Notes: a model not told the origin generated them from the letters alone. DNA of 64,000 nt from Simmondsia chinensis (GCA_018398585.1 JAGTTD010000011.1:9795001-9859000); one strand, 5' to 3'. Counted from the first letter of the stretch, positions 1 through 10,995 are shown. A program made the numbers and translations.

Positions 1-60
1 ACAGCTGAAAAGGTTCCTCTGTTGGCCTTGGATAAATAGCAGCATGCTGCTGATTTATAT

Positions 61-575
61 TTATGTCAATGTGCCTACGGATTCCTTTAACAACCCAGCT
101 TGCTGTTGAAACCATCTTTTACCCAAGGCCAAAACTTCCAAAACTGATTCAACTATGCTGCGTTTTAGTCCCAAATCTTGTAAGCCTTCCATTAAGTGCT
201 GCAGTAGCAAAACACCTTCTTTCTCGGCAAGTGACTTCACCACCATGTTATTTCTTCTAACCAAAACCCCTTGGTACATAAATTCAAACTTATCAATACG
301 CACTCAAACCTGTTTGTATACTCCAAACAGATCAACTATTTGTCCTTCAATCCCAAGCTTGAACTGTTGTTTCCACTAGAAATCGGAATGTACAGAATGC
401 TGAAAACTGGGATGCATTTTCTCAGCTTGGATCACATATTCCTCCAACAAATCCATTTGTCTGTGCTCCTTATGAACATAAGCTACTTCTCTCGGATCAG
501 GAGGAGGCTTGTCAGAAGTGCTTGCACTTGGATAAGTCACAACTCCACTCAAATAAGGAAGCCAATCAACCTAAT
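61..575 (-). pseudogene. Uncharacterised ORF in LTR element, broken
   Basis: A minus-strand frame of about 170 codons is readable with a few internal stops. Its C-terminal 80 residues (61-303) are open. The N-terminal part contains a proline-rich KPPPDPREV stretch and the rest is rich in charged and leucine residues, probably helical. I do not recognise it as Retrotrans_gag, protease, RT or integrase. It lies downstream (in element sense) of the RRM-like ORF. It could be a derived gag or an additional ORF of this element family; no function is assigned. Confidence 0.4.
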
Positions 576-1058
576 CTTACAAAACATCCATCTGACAGTG
601 TGCTTCAGGTTGCTGAGGTATACACCTTTCTTCACCCAGTTTAGGAGGAGGTTTTACACTCATGTTTACACTCAGATAAACCTTCTCTCCACTTAAAAGC
701 ACACTTTGTTTTGCATTTCATGATACCACAGCAGCAACATCTAATTTCCTAATAGAATTTGATTGTTCTACAGTAGAGATTCCAGGAGTAAACCCCAAGT
801 TCTGATTCTACTTACCAGCGTGCCTAGGATAAGTATAACCTTGAACGAAGGTCACTCCAGCCTAGCCTTGCGTTTCCACAGTCAGCTGCTGCATTGATTG
901 GAGATGACTCTCCCCAAAATCACTCAAATTGTGACGGTGAATCAATCTCTATCCTTGCTGACTTGTGACCATCTGCTATGTCATTATCAAGTTCGAATCC
1001 CACATCAACAACACAAGATCCCATTTCTACCTCCTCTTATTGTGACATATGTAGAAAA

Positions 1059-2000
1059 TCAGGGTCTGTCATCCATAAGCCTAACAACCGCTTTATCTAG
1101 CTCATTCTCTTTATTAAACTTCTTCTCATGAGCTACATCACTATTCCTTAGCTCCGCAGGACCAATAGAAGAAGAAACTACCTTTGGAATATCCATTCCA
1201 CTACAATAGGGATAGATGTTTCTTCCTTGCCTTTCATTGAAGGCCAAAACCTCTTGTTCTCTTGTAAAGAAGGACACTTGGGCTTCATCCTCTAAGACGG
1301 ATATTGAAATGACTTTAATTTATTCAATTTGTCCGTAAGGCTAAAAAACTTAGCGAAGAACATCTTCGGTAATCGAATAAAGAACATTGCGAATCTTAAC
1401 CAAGAGTGTAGATTCGTTAAAGTTCTTCACTGAATGATTTAAGCCATCAACGACCACATTACGTTCCTTAGCATCATCTGTAGCCTTGGATGGCTGCAAT
1501 CCAACGAACTTATCCTCAAAACTCTGTTTCCATTTCTCCTGTAGAGATCGAAACATTTCTTCGAACCCTTCCGTAGCATCAGCACTAGGATGAGCAACTA
1601 CTTGTTCGGAATTTAAAGGATGGGTAGTGGAAGGATCAAACATGTGTTGATCTTCTACACCATTCCCCATTTTTACTTCTTCCACCTTCACGGCTACCTC
1701 TTCATTTGGTGAGAATTGATCTTTACAAGGATTGAGATATTGGACTTTTATCACCCAAAAATAATCTTTGTAGTAACCTTTTAGAGATTGTTTAAACTAA
1801 AGGTATTTAAGTGGACTTTCGGCATAACTTCGGGATGTATTAATCACCCTCTCCTCCACAACAAAGTAGGATCTTGAAACCACTTTAATACTCTCAGGGT
1901 AACCATAGGGACTAAACAATTGATGAAGAACATCATCGGTGATGTCACGAAGAGTAGCGAAAACTTCTACTAAGAGTGTAGCATCTTCGTTGGAGACTTG
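1059..2000 (-). pseudogene. Tandem PTB-like RRM ORF inside an LTR element
   Basis: Two related segments follow each other on the minus strand. The first (about 1990-1800) has the order TLLVEV, DITDDVLHQLFSPYG, SIKVVSRS. The second (about 1420-1180) has TLLVKI, YSITEDVL, PYGQIE, EAQVSFF and ends in QGRNIYPYC plus MDI. This order (beta-1 LLV, helix TxDVLHQxFSPYG, beta-4 QGRNIYxxC) is typical of RRM domains of plant polypyrimidine-tract-binding proteins. The second copy has three in-frame stops between 1280 and 1352. A spacer with an acidic, Ser/Thr-rich region (1430-1754) separates them. The DNA of the two copies is also visibly similar, suggesting internal duplication. Function in the element is unknown; RNA binding is inferred from the fold. 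Confidence 0.6.
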
Positions 2001-2920
2001 GCGAAAAGATTAAGCATACATTTTGCACTTGTAAACTGCTAATCTGATGTATCACCACTCCCAGGCACTGAAATGTTAAACAATTCGTAGCTGCGCAATT
2101 ACCAGTTCGAAGTCATAGAAGCACGGGATTTGATTTGAACCACCATAACAACTGCTTGCTTACTACAACCTACTCTTTAATACGAACTAACCACCACTTG
2201 ATTTCTGGTCAATAATCGCAACAAAGCTCAAACCCTAACTGTCAAACTCGCAAATCATTTCAGGCTATGAATCTGAATTAACTCAAACTTAGCCACAATT
2301 ACTGACTTCAACACACTTCTAACCACAATCCTCAAGAACAATTTCAGATTTCTGTGATTTTTCTGAGTTCTTGTTAATTCCACTTCGACCAAGTAGAATC
2401 AGCCAAGTTCTTATACACTTCTATGCATAACAACACAATTCCACCAAAAATTCAGCAATACTCAAACAACAACTCACTTCAGCAACAACTAAGAGGATTC
2501 TGATCAATTATAACTCAGAAGTTCAGAAACTGTTACCTTCACCTCAATTATCTTAATTGCACGCTTTACTAAGCTGATTCTTCTGATTTTGATCAAAAAT
2601 AACCTATTCCAACAACTTACTTCAGCTTTACCAAGCCGATTTGCAGACTTCTTGATCAGGATATGATGAAACCAGTAGATTGTAATGAGTCTGTAATACA
2701 ACTTCAACAGCTTGCTTCACACTGAATCAAGACTCGCAGTAACTAAATCAATTCAACCTCTTTTTATTTGTTTCAATGTAATTCTCAGATATGTTCTTGA
2801 TCAAATACTCAAGAACTTGATAGCAATTAATCAAGAATTCAAAATTGAACTCCTAATCAATTAGCAATACAATTAAAGATATTTGATGTCAAATCACGTT
2901 TGATTTGGAAGCCAAATGAG

Positions 2921-2932
2921 GCTCTGATACCA
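2921..2932 (-). other. Primer-binding site, initiator tRNA-Met
   Basis: The minus strand reads TGGTATCAGAGC two bases after the LTR end. This is complementary to the 3' end of plant initiator tRNA-Met and marks where minus-strand DNA synthesis starts. It fixes the orientation of the element. Confidence 0.92.
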
Positions 2933-2934
2933 AA

Positions 2935-3318
2935 TGTTACGATCAAGGGTAACCTCAAATCAAAACCTAGGATAGATGAGAGTTAAGATGAAATAGAGAA
3001 GTGAAAGAGATGAGAATTAGAGAAAGTTAAGAGAGAAAATATCTCAAAAGATATTGTTCGCATTTCATTGAATGATTCAACATTACATTTGAGCTTGCTA
3101 CTAATACTCCCAACTAACAAGACCTTAATCGCCACTATTGACCATACTTGACCCTCTAACCGAATTAACTAACCATCAAGCACTTTGGCGCCAATACAAG
3201 CTATCAAACAGCTAAACATCACTTATTTCATGACTTATCAAAAGCTAATGCTACCTATTACCTCATGACTTATTCGAATTACAATATTTCACATGCCCCA
3301 CCTATAGGAATCATAACA
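2935..3318 (-). repeat. 5' LTR of RRM-bearing element
   Basis: 384 bp ending in TGTTACGATC on the left and ATCATAACA on the right (plus-strand view). It is related along its length to the LTRs at 48880-49284 and 53379-53782. In element sense the second half is pyrimidine-rich (many CTCT and TTCTC blocks at 2985-3060 as read from the other strand). The right neighbour 3319-3323 is ccctc; the matching TSD is outside the window. Confidence 0.9.
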
Positions 3319-3324
3319 CCCTCA

Positions 3325-4634
3325 AGGCAAGACTAGTTGCTATGGGTTTTACCCAAAAGGAAGGAATTGATTATGACGAGACCTTCTCACTGAGCCATGC
3401 TAGTCTATAAGAATACTCCTATTCATTATAGCACATCATGCTTATTAGATTTGGCACATGGATGTCAAAACGACGTTTTTGAAAGGTTATCTTATAAAGA
3501 CAATTGTATGATACAACTAGACGGTTTTTTTGGAGCAAATCTGGAGCATATGGTATGCAAAATGAAGTAGTTCATATGTTGACTGAAGCAAACATCATGC
3601 TCATGGAATATTAGATTCAATGAATCGATAAAGTCTTATGGTTTTGAGCAATTGGTTGACGAACAATGCGCATACAAATGGCATCAAGATAAAGTAGTGA
3701 ATTTCTTCATGTTGTATGTGGACGATATACTACTCATTGCGAATGATGTAGGTGTCTTATCAGCTATAAAGATTTGGTTGTCAAGTCAGTTTGACAAGAA
3801 GGACCTTAAAGAAGCCAGCTATATTCTTGGGATGAAGCCTTTTCGAGATCGTGAAAATAGGATGTTAGGTCTTTCCTTAGCCACTTATATTAAGATGTTG
3901 TCAAGGTATCACATGAAGGACTCTAAGGACGGGCTTTTATCTTTTAGGCATTGAGACCCTCTTTCTTTAAATCAGTGTCCTCAGACGCCTCAAGAGGGAG
4001 AGTAGATGAGGAATGTTCCATATGCTTCGGCTATGGGAAGCTTCATGTATGCCATGTTGTGCACAAGGTCAGATACTTGCTATGCTGTAGGCATGTCGAG
4101 ATATCAGTGTAACCCAGGTCTAATGCACTGGGTGGCAATGATGCATATTCTCAAGTACTTTAGAAGAACTAGAGATTATATGATAATCTTTCATAATGAC
4201 GAACTAGTCCAAGTTTGCTATACCGATTCAAATTTCCAATCAGAAAGAGATGCCAAATGTTTGACATCTGAATATGTCTTTACTCTTGGAGGTGGAGCCA
4301 TCAGTTGGAGGAGTGTCAAGCAGTCTTGTATTGCTGACTCAACCACGGAAGCTGGAGAAGTTGCAGCTTCAAAAGCTGAAAAGGAGGCATGCTGGCTTAG
4401 AAAGTTCTTGATAGATCTTGAGGTTGTTGGAAATGGTCTAACACCGGCTACAATCCTCTATGACAACTCCAGAGCGGTGGCTAATTCAAAAGAGCCTAAA
4501 ACGCACAAGATACCCAAACACATTGAAAGGAAATACCACCTTACTAGAGACTACATGTAGAAGGCTGAGATAGCAATCTTGAAGATAGATACGAGCAATA
4601 ACCTTACAGATCCTTTTACAAAGACTTTGACATA
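3325..4634 (+). pseudogene. Ty1/copia pol remnant: reverse transcriptase and RNase H
   Basis: The frame begins with ARLVAMGFTQKEGIDYDETF, the N-terminal RT block of plant copia polyproteins. The catalytic block MLYVDDILLIAN follows at about 3710-3745, then the connection region. RNase H is at 4006-4560, with YTDSNFQSERDAKC, GGGAISWRSVKQSCIADST and a final ADS/EA block. Stops and frameshifts occur around 3400-3650 and 3952-4005, so it is dead. The upstream gag, protease and integrase are missing because another LTR element is inserted at 3318 and the rest lies outside the window. RNase H is followed by a short spacer and a purine-rich stretch before the LTR. Confidence 0.9.
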
Positions 4635-4709
4635 AAAGACCTTTAAATCACACATAGAAGGAATGGGTATAAATTGTATAGTAAATTGGATTTAGAACAG
4701 GTTGGAGAT

Positions 4710-6623
4710 TGTTAGGAATAGTGTCCGAAGAATCCAAATTTATCCTGTAAATATTACTTTATTAACGAATGAAACTGAAGCTCCAATCATTTGCTCATTA
4801 AATTTGGGTAAGTAAGCACATATGTTCTATGTGATTTTCTTTTAAGTGACATCCATGAGATGGATGTAGTCCTCAGATTACTTTTACATGTTTATTCTAA
4901 GTGGATTATGAGACTAACCCACAAATAGACTAAGAGCATATGGAATGAAATGTTATTTGAAAAAACTCATAGTCAGTGATAAGTTTGGACTCATTGTTTG
5001 CTACGGCTATAACATGACATTTTAGATGACCAGTCTTGGTCATATGGATGGTGATCCAAAAGGGTTATGTTGGTGTGTTCAATAAGATTAATACACTAAG
5101 TTGGACCATGTGATTTACTCATTTCTATACTGCTATAGGAAATGAGTCATTCATAATGCACTATTTGAATGATGACTCTAAATCCAGAAAGTATTATGGA
5201 CCTGTGCATCGAATGTTAGTTACCTTGGTGTACTGTAAGTATGGTCTTAATAAATGGCCAAAGTCACACGTGCATTGGGTAACAGTATGAAGTGTGATAG
5301 GGATCAGGTATTCAATATGGAATCTTTAGTCTCGTATGAGATATAGATGTCTCCTTAGTTGATTCGCCAGTGTTTGAATTAATTCGGAAACTTCCACCGA
5401 AGTGTTCCAAGTGTTTGAAATTTGGAAGTTATACTGTGAATTTTTTCAAGTATAAATGAATTATTTAGAAAAGGCCAAGTCGGTATCTAATGAAAAAGAT
5501 GTGAGAAAAATAATAATAGTAGTTATAATTAGTTTTCGTCACTGTTGTCTCATGGAGGGGTTGCTTTTTTTAATATAGTCTATTTGGGAATTATCCAATA
5601 AATAATTTAAATCTAGAGTGCCATGGGATTCATTGAGTGGAATGAAGTCTTATTAAATGATAATTAAATTTTATCATGAGATGGTAATTAATTCAACTCA
5701 TTTGGAGCTAGATTTAAATTGTCCGTGAAGTCCCTACAAAAGCCTCTGTTTTAAATGCTATCAAAAAAATATTAGAGATTCATGCAATAAGTAAATTTAA
5801 ATTTGCTAAATATTATTATTCGATGAATAAAAGCTAAAATTATGGATAAAATAATTTTTTTAAATTAAAATTTATAAGATGAATTTTTACATGTGCGAAA
5901 CAAAAGAAAACAAAAAAAGCAAAAAACTGGTTGTTATCCGTGTGTGCCACAATGGACCAACCAGCGCACGACACGTAGTGATCCTATGCCCGGGATCCGT
6001 GCCTTCGAGCATGGACCAATCAGATCGTGCCATGTTTCACGCTTTAGGCCGCATGACGCAGTCTATCTGCGCCTTTGCGCAGGGACAAATCAGGGGCTGG
6101 CACGTCACACGTATGGCATGCTTAAGCGTTCAACGTTCCCCTTGGGTTGAACGACGTCATTTTGGTTAGGTTTCTTGTGTCCCACATCAACCTTTTGTAA
6201 ATTTTTCGCTTTGGTCGTCTACTATACCTAGGGGTACTAAAGTTAAGATTTATCATCCAATTTTAAATTAAGATTTTCTAAAAACTTTGAGTTTTAGAGA
6301 ACTAAAAGAGAGAAAACTTCCATTGAAATTTTTTTTGTTAAGTTTAATAATTTTAAAGACCACACTCCGGGTTTTTGAGGAGATTGCATAGAAGGCTTCA
6401 AGGTCTCGGTTTTCTTTTGGTTTTCTTTATTTGGAGCAATTTTCAGGTATTCTTCTTTCCCTTTCCTTTTAGTTTTTAGCTTTTCTATTGATTTACATTA
6501 TTCTAATTTATATTATTCTTATTATACTAGTTTTATATTCATGTTATTATTAATAATGTATTAGAGTAGAGGCATCTAGATTTAAAATTAGGAATTCTAA
6601 ATCACATGTATGTTTAAATTAGG
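4710..6623 (+). repeat. 3' LTR of plus-strand Ty1/copia element (first part)
   Basis: The LTR starts TGTTAGGAATAG directly after the purine-rich GGTTGGAGAT, the expected plus-strand primer. It contains CCAAT-type repeats at 5953-6105 and a pyrimidine/T-rich 3' part. It is interrupted at 6623/6624 by an Athila-type element and, from sequence continuity and an ending in cccaaca, probably resumes at 12458 and ends at 12523. Total length would be about 2 kb. The 5' LTR is not in the window. The 3' terminus is inferred; an alternative is an earlier end near 6400 with a separate repeat beyond it. Confidence 0.7.
5953..6105 (+). promoter_or_regulatory. Three imperfect CCAAT-containing repeats in copia LTR
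   Basis: Three related 24-bp motifs start at 5953, 6012 and 6082. They read tggaccaacca, tggaccaatca and gggacaaatca, each ending in a cacgt- or catgt-like block. The surrounding 200 bp are markedly more GC-rich than the flanks. Position in the first two-thirds of the LTR, upstream of the presumed transcript start, fits a U3 enhancer or promoter array. Regulatory function is inferred. Confidence 0.5.
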
Positions 6624-8000
6624 TGATGCTTAATGTGTTTCTTATTAAGTGCACTAAGTCATACCAAGTAATACAGAGCGAGTAGAGTGTCGTTCCCACC
6701 AGGATTGTTTATTGAATGAGTACTGAAATTAGTAGTTTTAGCACTATTTAAAAAACGAAAAATTGAAGTTTTAAATATGTAACAAATAAAATGAATGGAA
6801 CAAAAAATGTTTACTTATTGTTTTTGGAAATCTTCTAATTTTAAACAAGATCCAGGACTTTCGATTTCACCTATTTGCATTAATACTCCTTTTTATTCTC
6901 GGTATTCAAGTTGTAATTACATATTGATGGTTGAAAACTCCAATTTACTAAATATTCTCTCCCGAGCACCATTTAGCATATTATTTTACATCTTAACTCA
7001 TCAATTTCTTGCATGAATTCAAATAAGAAAAGCATTTTGAAGATTCATGGTTTTCACTTAAGACCACACAAATCGAGTTAATCTATCTCCAGTATTAACT
7101 CAATTTGTGGTGTTTATTATTTTAGCAATCATCATAAATCTCCTCTAAGACTCATTATGAATTATTACAGGCTTTGAATGGTGATCAAGCATTCAAAACT
7201 CATGAAAAAATTTGATAAATACTCAAACAACGCAATAAACAAATTTTGAATACGTTGAATCGGAAAGGAGCTTATATTATAACTTGTAGCCTTGGAAAAA
7301 CAAAACTAATTCATGGTATACACAGAATAAAGAAAAACTAAGAAAAAATTCATGAACTTAAAGAAGAAAAGGCCAGAAAAGAACTTGAAATTGAAAAATT
7401 ATAAACGGAACTCTTTCTTTTCTCTCCCTTCCTCTTCTATCCGAATTTTCTCCCTAATATTTTAACTTTGAGCTTTGTTTGAATGCTTGAATGATTCTAA
7501 AACACTTCCCTAATACCCCTCTTTATAGCACATGAGGTTGGGAATTCATGAAATAAAAAATTACTCAAACTTCACTCTCATTTGCTCACTTGCTGCACGT
7601 GGATGCAACTTGCCACAACTTGCTATTTTCTTCATTTTTCTCCAACTTGGCCGCCCAATATAAGTCCTTTGAATCAAGTTGAATTTTTTAATGAATTTTT
7701 TAATTGATTCTTGCCTTTGATTTTTTCAAAGAACCGCACAAAATTGCAAGGTGTAGCAACTTGCACCTGTTCTTCCTCCAATTTTTTCCTAACCGTGTGC
7801 TTTTGTGTGTTTTGCCCATTTCTCGCATTTGTTTGATGTATCTTGCTTCAATTTGTGGATGTTAATGATAAACCTTAGCAATAATTAGCATAAAATGAGT
7901 GTTTTTGCAAGAAAATGATAATACGATAAACATTATATGTAAAAGGCCAGTAACTGAACTTAAAAGATATGAATAATTATGTACTAAATTAAACTTATCA
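6624..8000 (-). repeat. 3' LTR of Athila derivative
   Basis: Runs from tgatgcttaatg to ...aaacttatca in plus view (TGATAAG...CATCA in element sense). It matches 11019-12452 throughout with several indels, and more distantly the LTR at 54278-55723. The open frame at 6795-7016 lies within the LTR and is not considered a gene. Confidence 0.92.
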
Positions 8001-8016
8001 AAATACCCCCAAACTT
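8001..8016 (-). other. Polypurine tract of Athila derivative
   Basis: The minus strand reads AAGTTTGGGGGTATTT immediately before the 3' LTR. The same block occurs next to the LTR of the other Athila element (55724-55740). Confidence 0.75.
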
Positions 8017-8339
8017 AAATATTGCTCGTCCTAAAGCAAAGCTAAACCTTAAAGTGCGGGATCTCATGCTTTTAAAGAATTTTATCACAATTTGAATCAA
8101 GAATACTTCTATTAGAAAAGAATGACCATGGATGATTAGGGTAATGTTCTAGAGGCAAAACAATCTTGCTAAGGAAAATCCTTTCAATCACCTAGGTTAA
8201 TGAATTCAAAAGTTGGCCAAACAAATTAAGTTTATCCATTTTTTCTAATCTTAAGATATTCAAATCGAATAGATGACAAAAATGATGCCATTCATAACAA
8301 GACTTTTCAGGTATGCCCAAGACTAAAAATTATTCACAA

Positions 8340-8710
8340 AACTTTCTTTCCTCCTTTTTTTTCCCTTTATATTTTTGTAACAAGGAGCTGGTTTGCCCCA
8401 GCCAATCTTAGCCTATGAGTATATCTTCAACCAGAATCGAACTCCTGACCTATGGGTAAGAGATGCCACCAATTAAGATGCCCTTAAGATGACCGCATGA
8501 GTATATCTTCAGCGAGAATCGAACTCCTGACCCCTTGGCAATGATCGCATGGGTAGGAGGTGCAACCAACTGAGACGCCCTTATGATGGGATTAAGCTCA
8601 AAAGTTGCAGTGATTTATTATGAGTATGTCTTCAGTGAGAATTAAACTCCTGGCCCCTGGGCGATGACCGCATGGGTAGGAGATGCCACCAACTGAGACG
8701 CCCTCATATT
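8340..8710 (-). repeat. SINE-like block with three tRNA-like modules
   Basis: Three consecutive modules on the minus strand each contain an A-box-like CGTCTCAGTTGGT (or variant) and a B-box-like AGTTCGATTCTC, followed by ACTGAAGATATACTCAT. They precede one SINE body (GGCTGGGGCAAACCAGC) and an A-rich tail near 8345-8385. The sequence is related to the SINEs at 20068-20238 and 30910-31073 but has extra heads. A homologous three-module block sits at the same relative place in the Athila element at 56085-56385, so it was part of this Athila lineage before both copies inserted. Confidence 0.65.
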
Positions 8711-9879
8711 TTGCTTTTGCTCAGACTTAGGTATAACTCTTCATAATCTATTATGCGAATGATAATTTTAATACAATATGTTCATATCTGAATATCTTTT
8801 AATCAGAAAGAAAGGTAAAACAACCATTTTAACTACTAAACTCAAATACCATGGTTCTATCAAGATAGTGCCTCAAAATAAATTGTGTATAGCGATTAGA
8901 ACACAAAGACAATTGACTCTTGAGTTTTTCAAGTCTAATCAAAGTATATGAGCAAAGAAAGGCAGTAGATTTGCCTAAAAAGTATGATGATAAGATCTCA
9001 AAATTATTTTATGATTTTATATTGGTTCAAAATGTACAGTAAAATTTAGAAAGACTAATTATCTAAACTATGGAAAATAACAAATCGTTTTGTTGGCCAA
9101 TATTATCTAGATCCCCATACAAAGGCTCCAAACTCTTGGAGGCACTAAAGCGGGCTCTAAAAGCCAGAATAGGACTAGGTAGGAAAAGTTTTTGAACGTT
9201 TTTGTTCAAATTTAAAAAAAAAATGTGAGAAAAATGTCTCTCCTAATGCCAAACTTAAAGTTAACATTGTTCTAAATGTTAAAAGAAATATAAAGAATAA
9301 AGCAGTAGGTGAGGGATACTTCCCAGGTTTGAGGATTATTTTTTGATGGTGAATGTTGCCATCATATTACCCCCAAACTTGTTTTTAAAAAAAAAAAAAA
9401 ACTATTGAACAAAATGTAAAGAACCATAAGAAAATAATAAAAATTAAAAGAAATTAAAAAAAGTAAGGAAATGAAAACTTGGCTTGCCTCCCAAGAAGAG
9501 CTTAAGTTATAGTTGTTAGCTTGCTTTTTGATGATGATCTATCCCTTATCCTCAAGGGGAATGAAGCTTCCTCCATCCACCCTCAATGACCATTTTCTTC
9601 CGTGGATCTTCTTTGTACCTTTCTTTACATGACCATCTCCATCTTCTCTAATCATGGGGTCCTTAAGCTTAATGTGCCACAACTTGAATTTTGTTTTCCG
9701 ATCTTTTTTGGATTCTTTCACTAAGTCAGCCTTGGCTCCGAAAGCCTTTGACTTTGTTAGACAAGCTTAACACTCTATTTCTATCATTAGTGGGGGTGGG
9801 TCGGTCAAGATAGGTTTTGTCATTGGTGGCGATGAGTAAATTGAGGGGGTTATGTCACGATGAGGTGGTTCTTCTAATG
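8711..9879 (-). other. Non-coding 3' region of Athila derivative
   Basis: No convincing coding sequence. It aligns by eye with 56700-57560 of the longer Athila element, for example ccccatacaaaggctc, the cccccaaacttgtt block and the ttgcctcccaagaagagc block. These conserved islands lie between integrase and 3' LTR in that element, where some Athila elements carry an env-like ORF. No env-like ORF is visible. Confidence 0.6.
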
Positions 9880-10500
9880 TGTTCTCATCCCTCAGTGTTG
9901 CGGCATTAGTTTATTCCCCTGGGTTGGTGATGGTATTGTTTGGTAAGGAATCTTTGGACCTCTCAGGAAGTTCCTTTAATATAGTCCCTTGTCTAGCTTC
10001 CAATTTTTGGATGGAGGCTTCTTGGTTTCTAAAGTTAGACCTAGTTTCTTGACTAAAAAGTGTCCTTTCATGCATGAATTCCTAAACATCTCTTCTAAGT
10101 CATATTTCTTTTCTTAAAGTGGATGAATGGGTGACCAAGGTGCATCATGAGTGTTCCAAGAAAAGCTAGGAGGGTTCATTCATCCTTGATTGTAGGTGTT
10201 AGAGTCTGGGTTGAGTTGGCCTTCTTAGTGATTTGACATGTGGTTATGCTGTCTACAACCCAATGAGCCGAATGTGTTGCCTACTTGGTATTCCATACTA
10301 GCATGGTTACCTGCACAACGTTCACATCTAACTAGTACAAGCATTTTGATGCTTATGTTATTCAATTGCTTTCGAATTAGTGATATTTGAGTAGATAACA
10401 CATTAATTTCATAAATTCATAGTGGCCTTCTTGGTACAACTTGATATTGTGATGTCATATAGTTGTTGCTAGCCACCACTTCTAGCAACATTCCGTGCTA
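9880..10500 (-). pseudogene. Athila gag C-terminal remnant
   Basis: The DNA matches 61500-62080 of the longer Athila element, the gag region containing the zinc knuckle and the following polar linker. Matching landmarks are the ctgcacaa-ttcacat block at about 10313 (knuckle) and the gttgctag-acttctagca block at about 10465. The reading frame is broken. Protease and pol, which should follow to the left, are absent: the sequence passes directly into the 3' untranslated region. Confidence 0.65.
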
Positions 10501-10626
10501 AAATTTAGGATCTGATGGAGTAACGTAAAAAAATAAACTTAGAAGTTAAAAGAAAGATAAAATTAATGAGAAAGCATAAATACAACACTACAACACAATA
10601 CTTAACAAAAACAAAATTTCGTTCCC

Positions 10627-10650
10627 GGGGGGGGGGGGGGGGGGGGGGGG
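10627..10650. repeat. Poly-G run, 24 bp
   Basis: An uninterrupted run of 24 G in the leader/gag-proximal part of the Athila derivative (poly-C in element sense). A shorter run occurs at the homologous place at 63243-63259. Run length in an assembly is unreliable. Confidence 0.9.
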
Positions 10651-10995
10651 TGTGTTGTTAGTAATATTAATTTTTTGAAAAATTTTAAAATAACAAACTT
10701 AACTTTTTGAAAACTTATATACGTGAATTGAAAAGTTAAAAGAAAGCTAAAACTAATAAAAAAAAAAACTTAGAAATGCAATAATTCAATATAAAAGTTA
10801 AGGAAAACCAATTTTAAGGGGGGTACTATACAAATTTTTCAAAAATTAAAAAAAAAATAGAAATTAAACAACGGGAATGAAATAAATTAAAGAAAATAGA
10901 TTTCTACTTCAAACTAAAATTTACTAGTTTTAATAAAATAACTTCAAATTAGTGCTAAAACTAACTGGTATAAATATCACTCAAATAAGAACAAT

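Larger units (their letters stand above)
1..3318 (-). mobile_element. Non-autonomous Ty3/gypsy-like LTR element with RRM-like ORF (5' part; 3' end outside window)
   Basis: The element reads right to left. Its 5' LTR is at the right end, followed by a perfect initiator tRNA-Met primer-binding site, then about 2.9 kb of internal DNA running off the left edge. LTR sequence and termini (TGTTATGATT... on the minus strand) match the element at 48880-53782, so both belong to one family. No reverse transcriptase, protease or integrase motif is visible in the internal part. It contains an RRM-like ORF and an uncharacterised ORF instead. The right flank is Ty1/copia pol of a plus-strand element, so this copy inserted into that pol. 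The other LTR and the TSD lie outside the window. Confidence 0.85.

Noticed and set aside
271..696. 141-codon plus-strand open frame
   Set aside because: Lies antisense to the uncharacterised ORF of the minus-strand LTR element and has no recognisable motif or biased composition of its own.
5879..6169. 96-codon open frame in a GC-richer stretch
   Set aside because: Falls inside the copia LTR over the CCAAT repeats; the open frame follows from local composition and repeats.
8390..8710. Tandem host tRNA genes
   Set aside because: A-box and B-box-like motifs exist, but no module forms a full tRNA with anticodon stem and acceptor ends by eye; the SINE-type body and A-rich tail fit a retroposon better.
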